The notes under the pieces are model-generated. The model was not told where the DNA came from. It did no database searches and saw nothing but the letters and a program-made list of their open reading frames with translations. Positions 5,657 to 6,184 of a DNA stretch of 6,184 nucleotides are shown here, piece by piece. Both the position numbers and the translations under genes were made by a program. The stretch's first letter is position 1; each line of letters begins with the position of its first letter. Origin of the DNA: Verrucomicrobiota bacterium (GTDB lineage: Bacteria > Verrucomicrobiota > Verrucomicrobiia > Limisphaerales > AV2); the NCBI GenBank assembly GCA_003219345.1, contig QHOP01000344.1:1-6184 (forward strand), in the 5' to 3' direction.

Positions 5657-6184
5657 ATGAATTCGCGCCTTTGTCTTTCTCGCATTGACCGACGGAAGAC
5701 TCGCTGCCGGGCGTTCACCCTGATCGAGCTATTGGTTGTCATCGCCATCATCGCGATCCTCGCCGGGTTGTTGTTGCCCGCGCTGTCCAAAGCGAAGGAA
5801 CAGGGCAACCGCGCGTGGTGCACCAGCAATGTGAAGCAGATTCTGTTGTTCACGCTCATGTACGTGAACGACAACAATGATTACATGCCCTATACCTCCT
5901 GGAGTTCCGACACGACCAAAATACCGAACTGGTGCTACACGCGCTACCGCGTGGGCCAGCCCTCGGATGACAGAGTGGAGGATGGCCAACTCTGGCAGTA
6001 TCACAAAGAGCGCAAGATGTACTGGTGTCCGCTCGACCGGACGAACACGACCTTGTTTCGCCGCCGGGACATGCAGGTCTGCAGCTTCATGATGAACGGC
6101 GCGGTGTCCGGCTATTCCACCGGGCCGCGGGGCAATTGGACAACTTACAAAATCACGGACTTCCAGCCGCACTACATGGTCTAT
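5657..6184 (+). CDS. Prepilin-type N-terminal cleavage/methylation domain protein (type II secretion-like pseudopilin), 3'-truncated
   Basis: The frame is open from ATG 5657 to the right edge, giving 176 residues with no stop. The N-terminus is a class III (prepilin) leader: a 19-residue basic leader ending RCRA, then FTLIELLVVIAIIAILAG at residues 20-37. Cleavage by prepilin peptidase is expected between Ala19 and Phe20, leaving Phe+1 and Glu+5; Ala in place of the usual Gly at -1 is common in this group. The LLPALSKAKEQ stretch (39-49), the CTSNVKQ segment (55-61) and the CPLD motif (124-127) match the type II secretion-like pseudopilins, present in many copies in Verrucomicrobiota and Planctomycetes. 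The C-terminal domain is cut off, probably by several tens of residues. The protein is expected in the inner membrane or periplasm; its assembly partner and cargo are unknown. It is divergent from the DUF1549/1553 operon. Confidence 0.92.
   Translation, partial: MNSRLCLSRIDRRKTRCRAFTLIELLVVIAIIAILAGLLLPALSKAKEQGNRAWCTSNVKQILLFTLMYVNDNNDYMPYTSWSSDTTKIPNWCYTRYRVGQPSDDRVEDGQLWQYHKERKMYWCPLDRTNTTLFRRRDMQVCSFMMNGAVSGYSTGPRGNWTTYKITDFQPHYMVY

Overview
The window looks like chromosomal DNA of a Verrucomicrobiota bacterium, or a close relative in the Planctomycetes-Verrucomicrobia-Chlamydiae group. The evidence is the combination of a DUF1549/DUF1553 gene directly followed by a DUF1501 gene, a typical short-leader prepilin-type protein, fairly GC-rich DNA, weak Shine-Dalgarno sites and a GTG start. 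The assignment comes from gene families, not from a phylogenetic marker.

Layout: (i) 1-834 (+) is the C-terminal two thirds of an ArsB/SLC13-type (citrate-transporter-like) membrane permease, cut by the left edge. (ii) 835-1307 has no supportable gene; it holds a nested set of inverted repeats at 1130-1209. (iii) 1308-1442 (+) is a possible 44-codon small ORF whose stop overlaps, as GTGA, the start of 1439-2260 (+). The latter encodes an exported protein of unknown function with an outer-membrane-barrel-like C-terminus. (iv) 5493-2273 on the minus strand is a two-gene operon: a DUF1549/DUF1553 protein with one CxxCH haem-type motif (3682-5493), then a Tat-exported DUF1501 protein (2273-3692) that overlaps it by 11 bases. 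The DUF1501 gene carries a one-base frameshift at 3135-3137; removing one base restores a full-length 472-residue family member. (v) 5494-5656 is a divergent intergenic region with a good promoter and ribosome-binding site for the last gene. (vi) 5657-6184 (+) is a prepilin-type pseudopilin, cut by the right edge.

How the genes fit together: the two minus-strand genes form the well-known PVC-group pair of exported proteins, thought to work together outside the cytoplasm, though no biochemical role can be read from the sequence. The divergent pseudopilin is of the kind present in many copies in these genomes. Nothing ties the permease or the hypothetical exported protein to this pair. I did not find a convincing new multi-gene system. 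The points most worth checking are the DUF1501 frameshift, the GTGA-coupled small ORF and exported protein, and the folded segment at 1130-1209.
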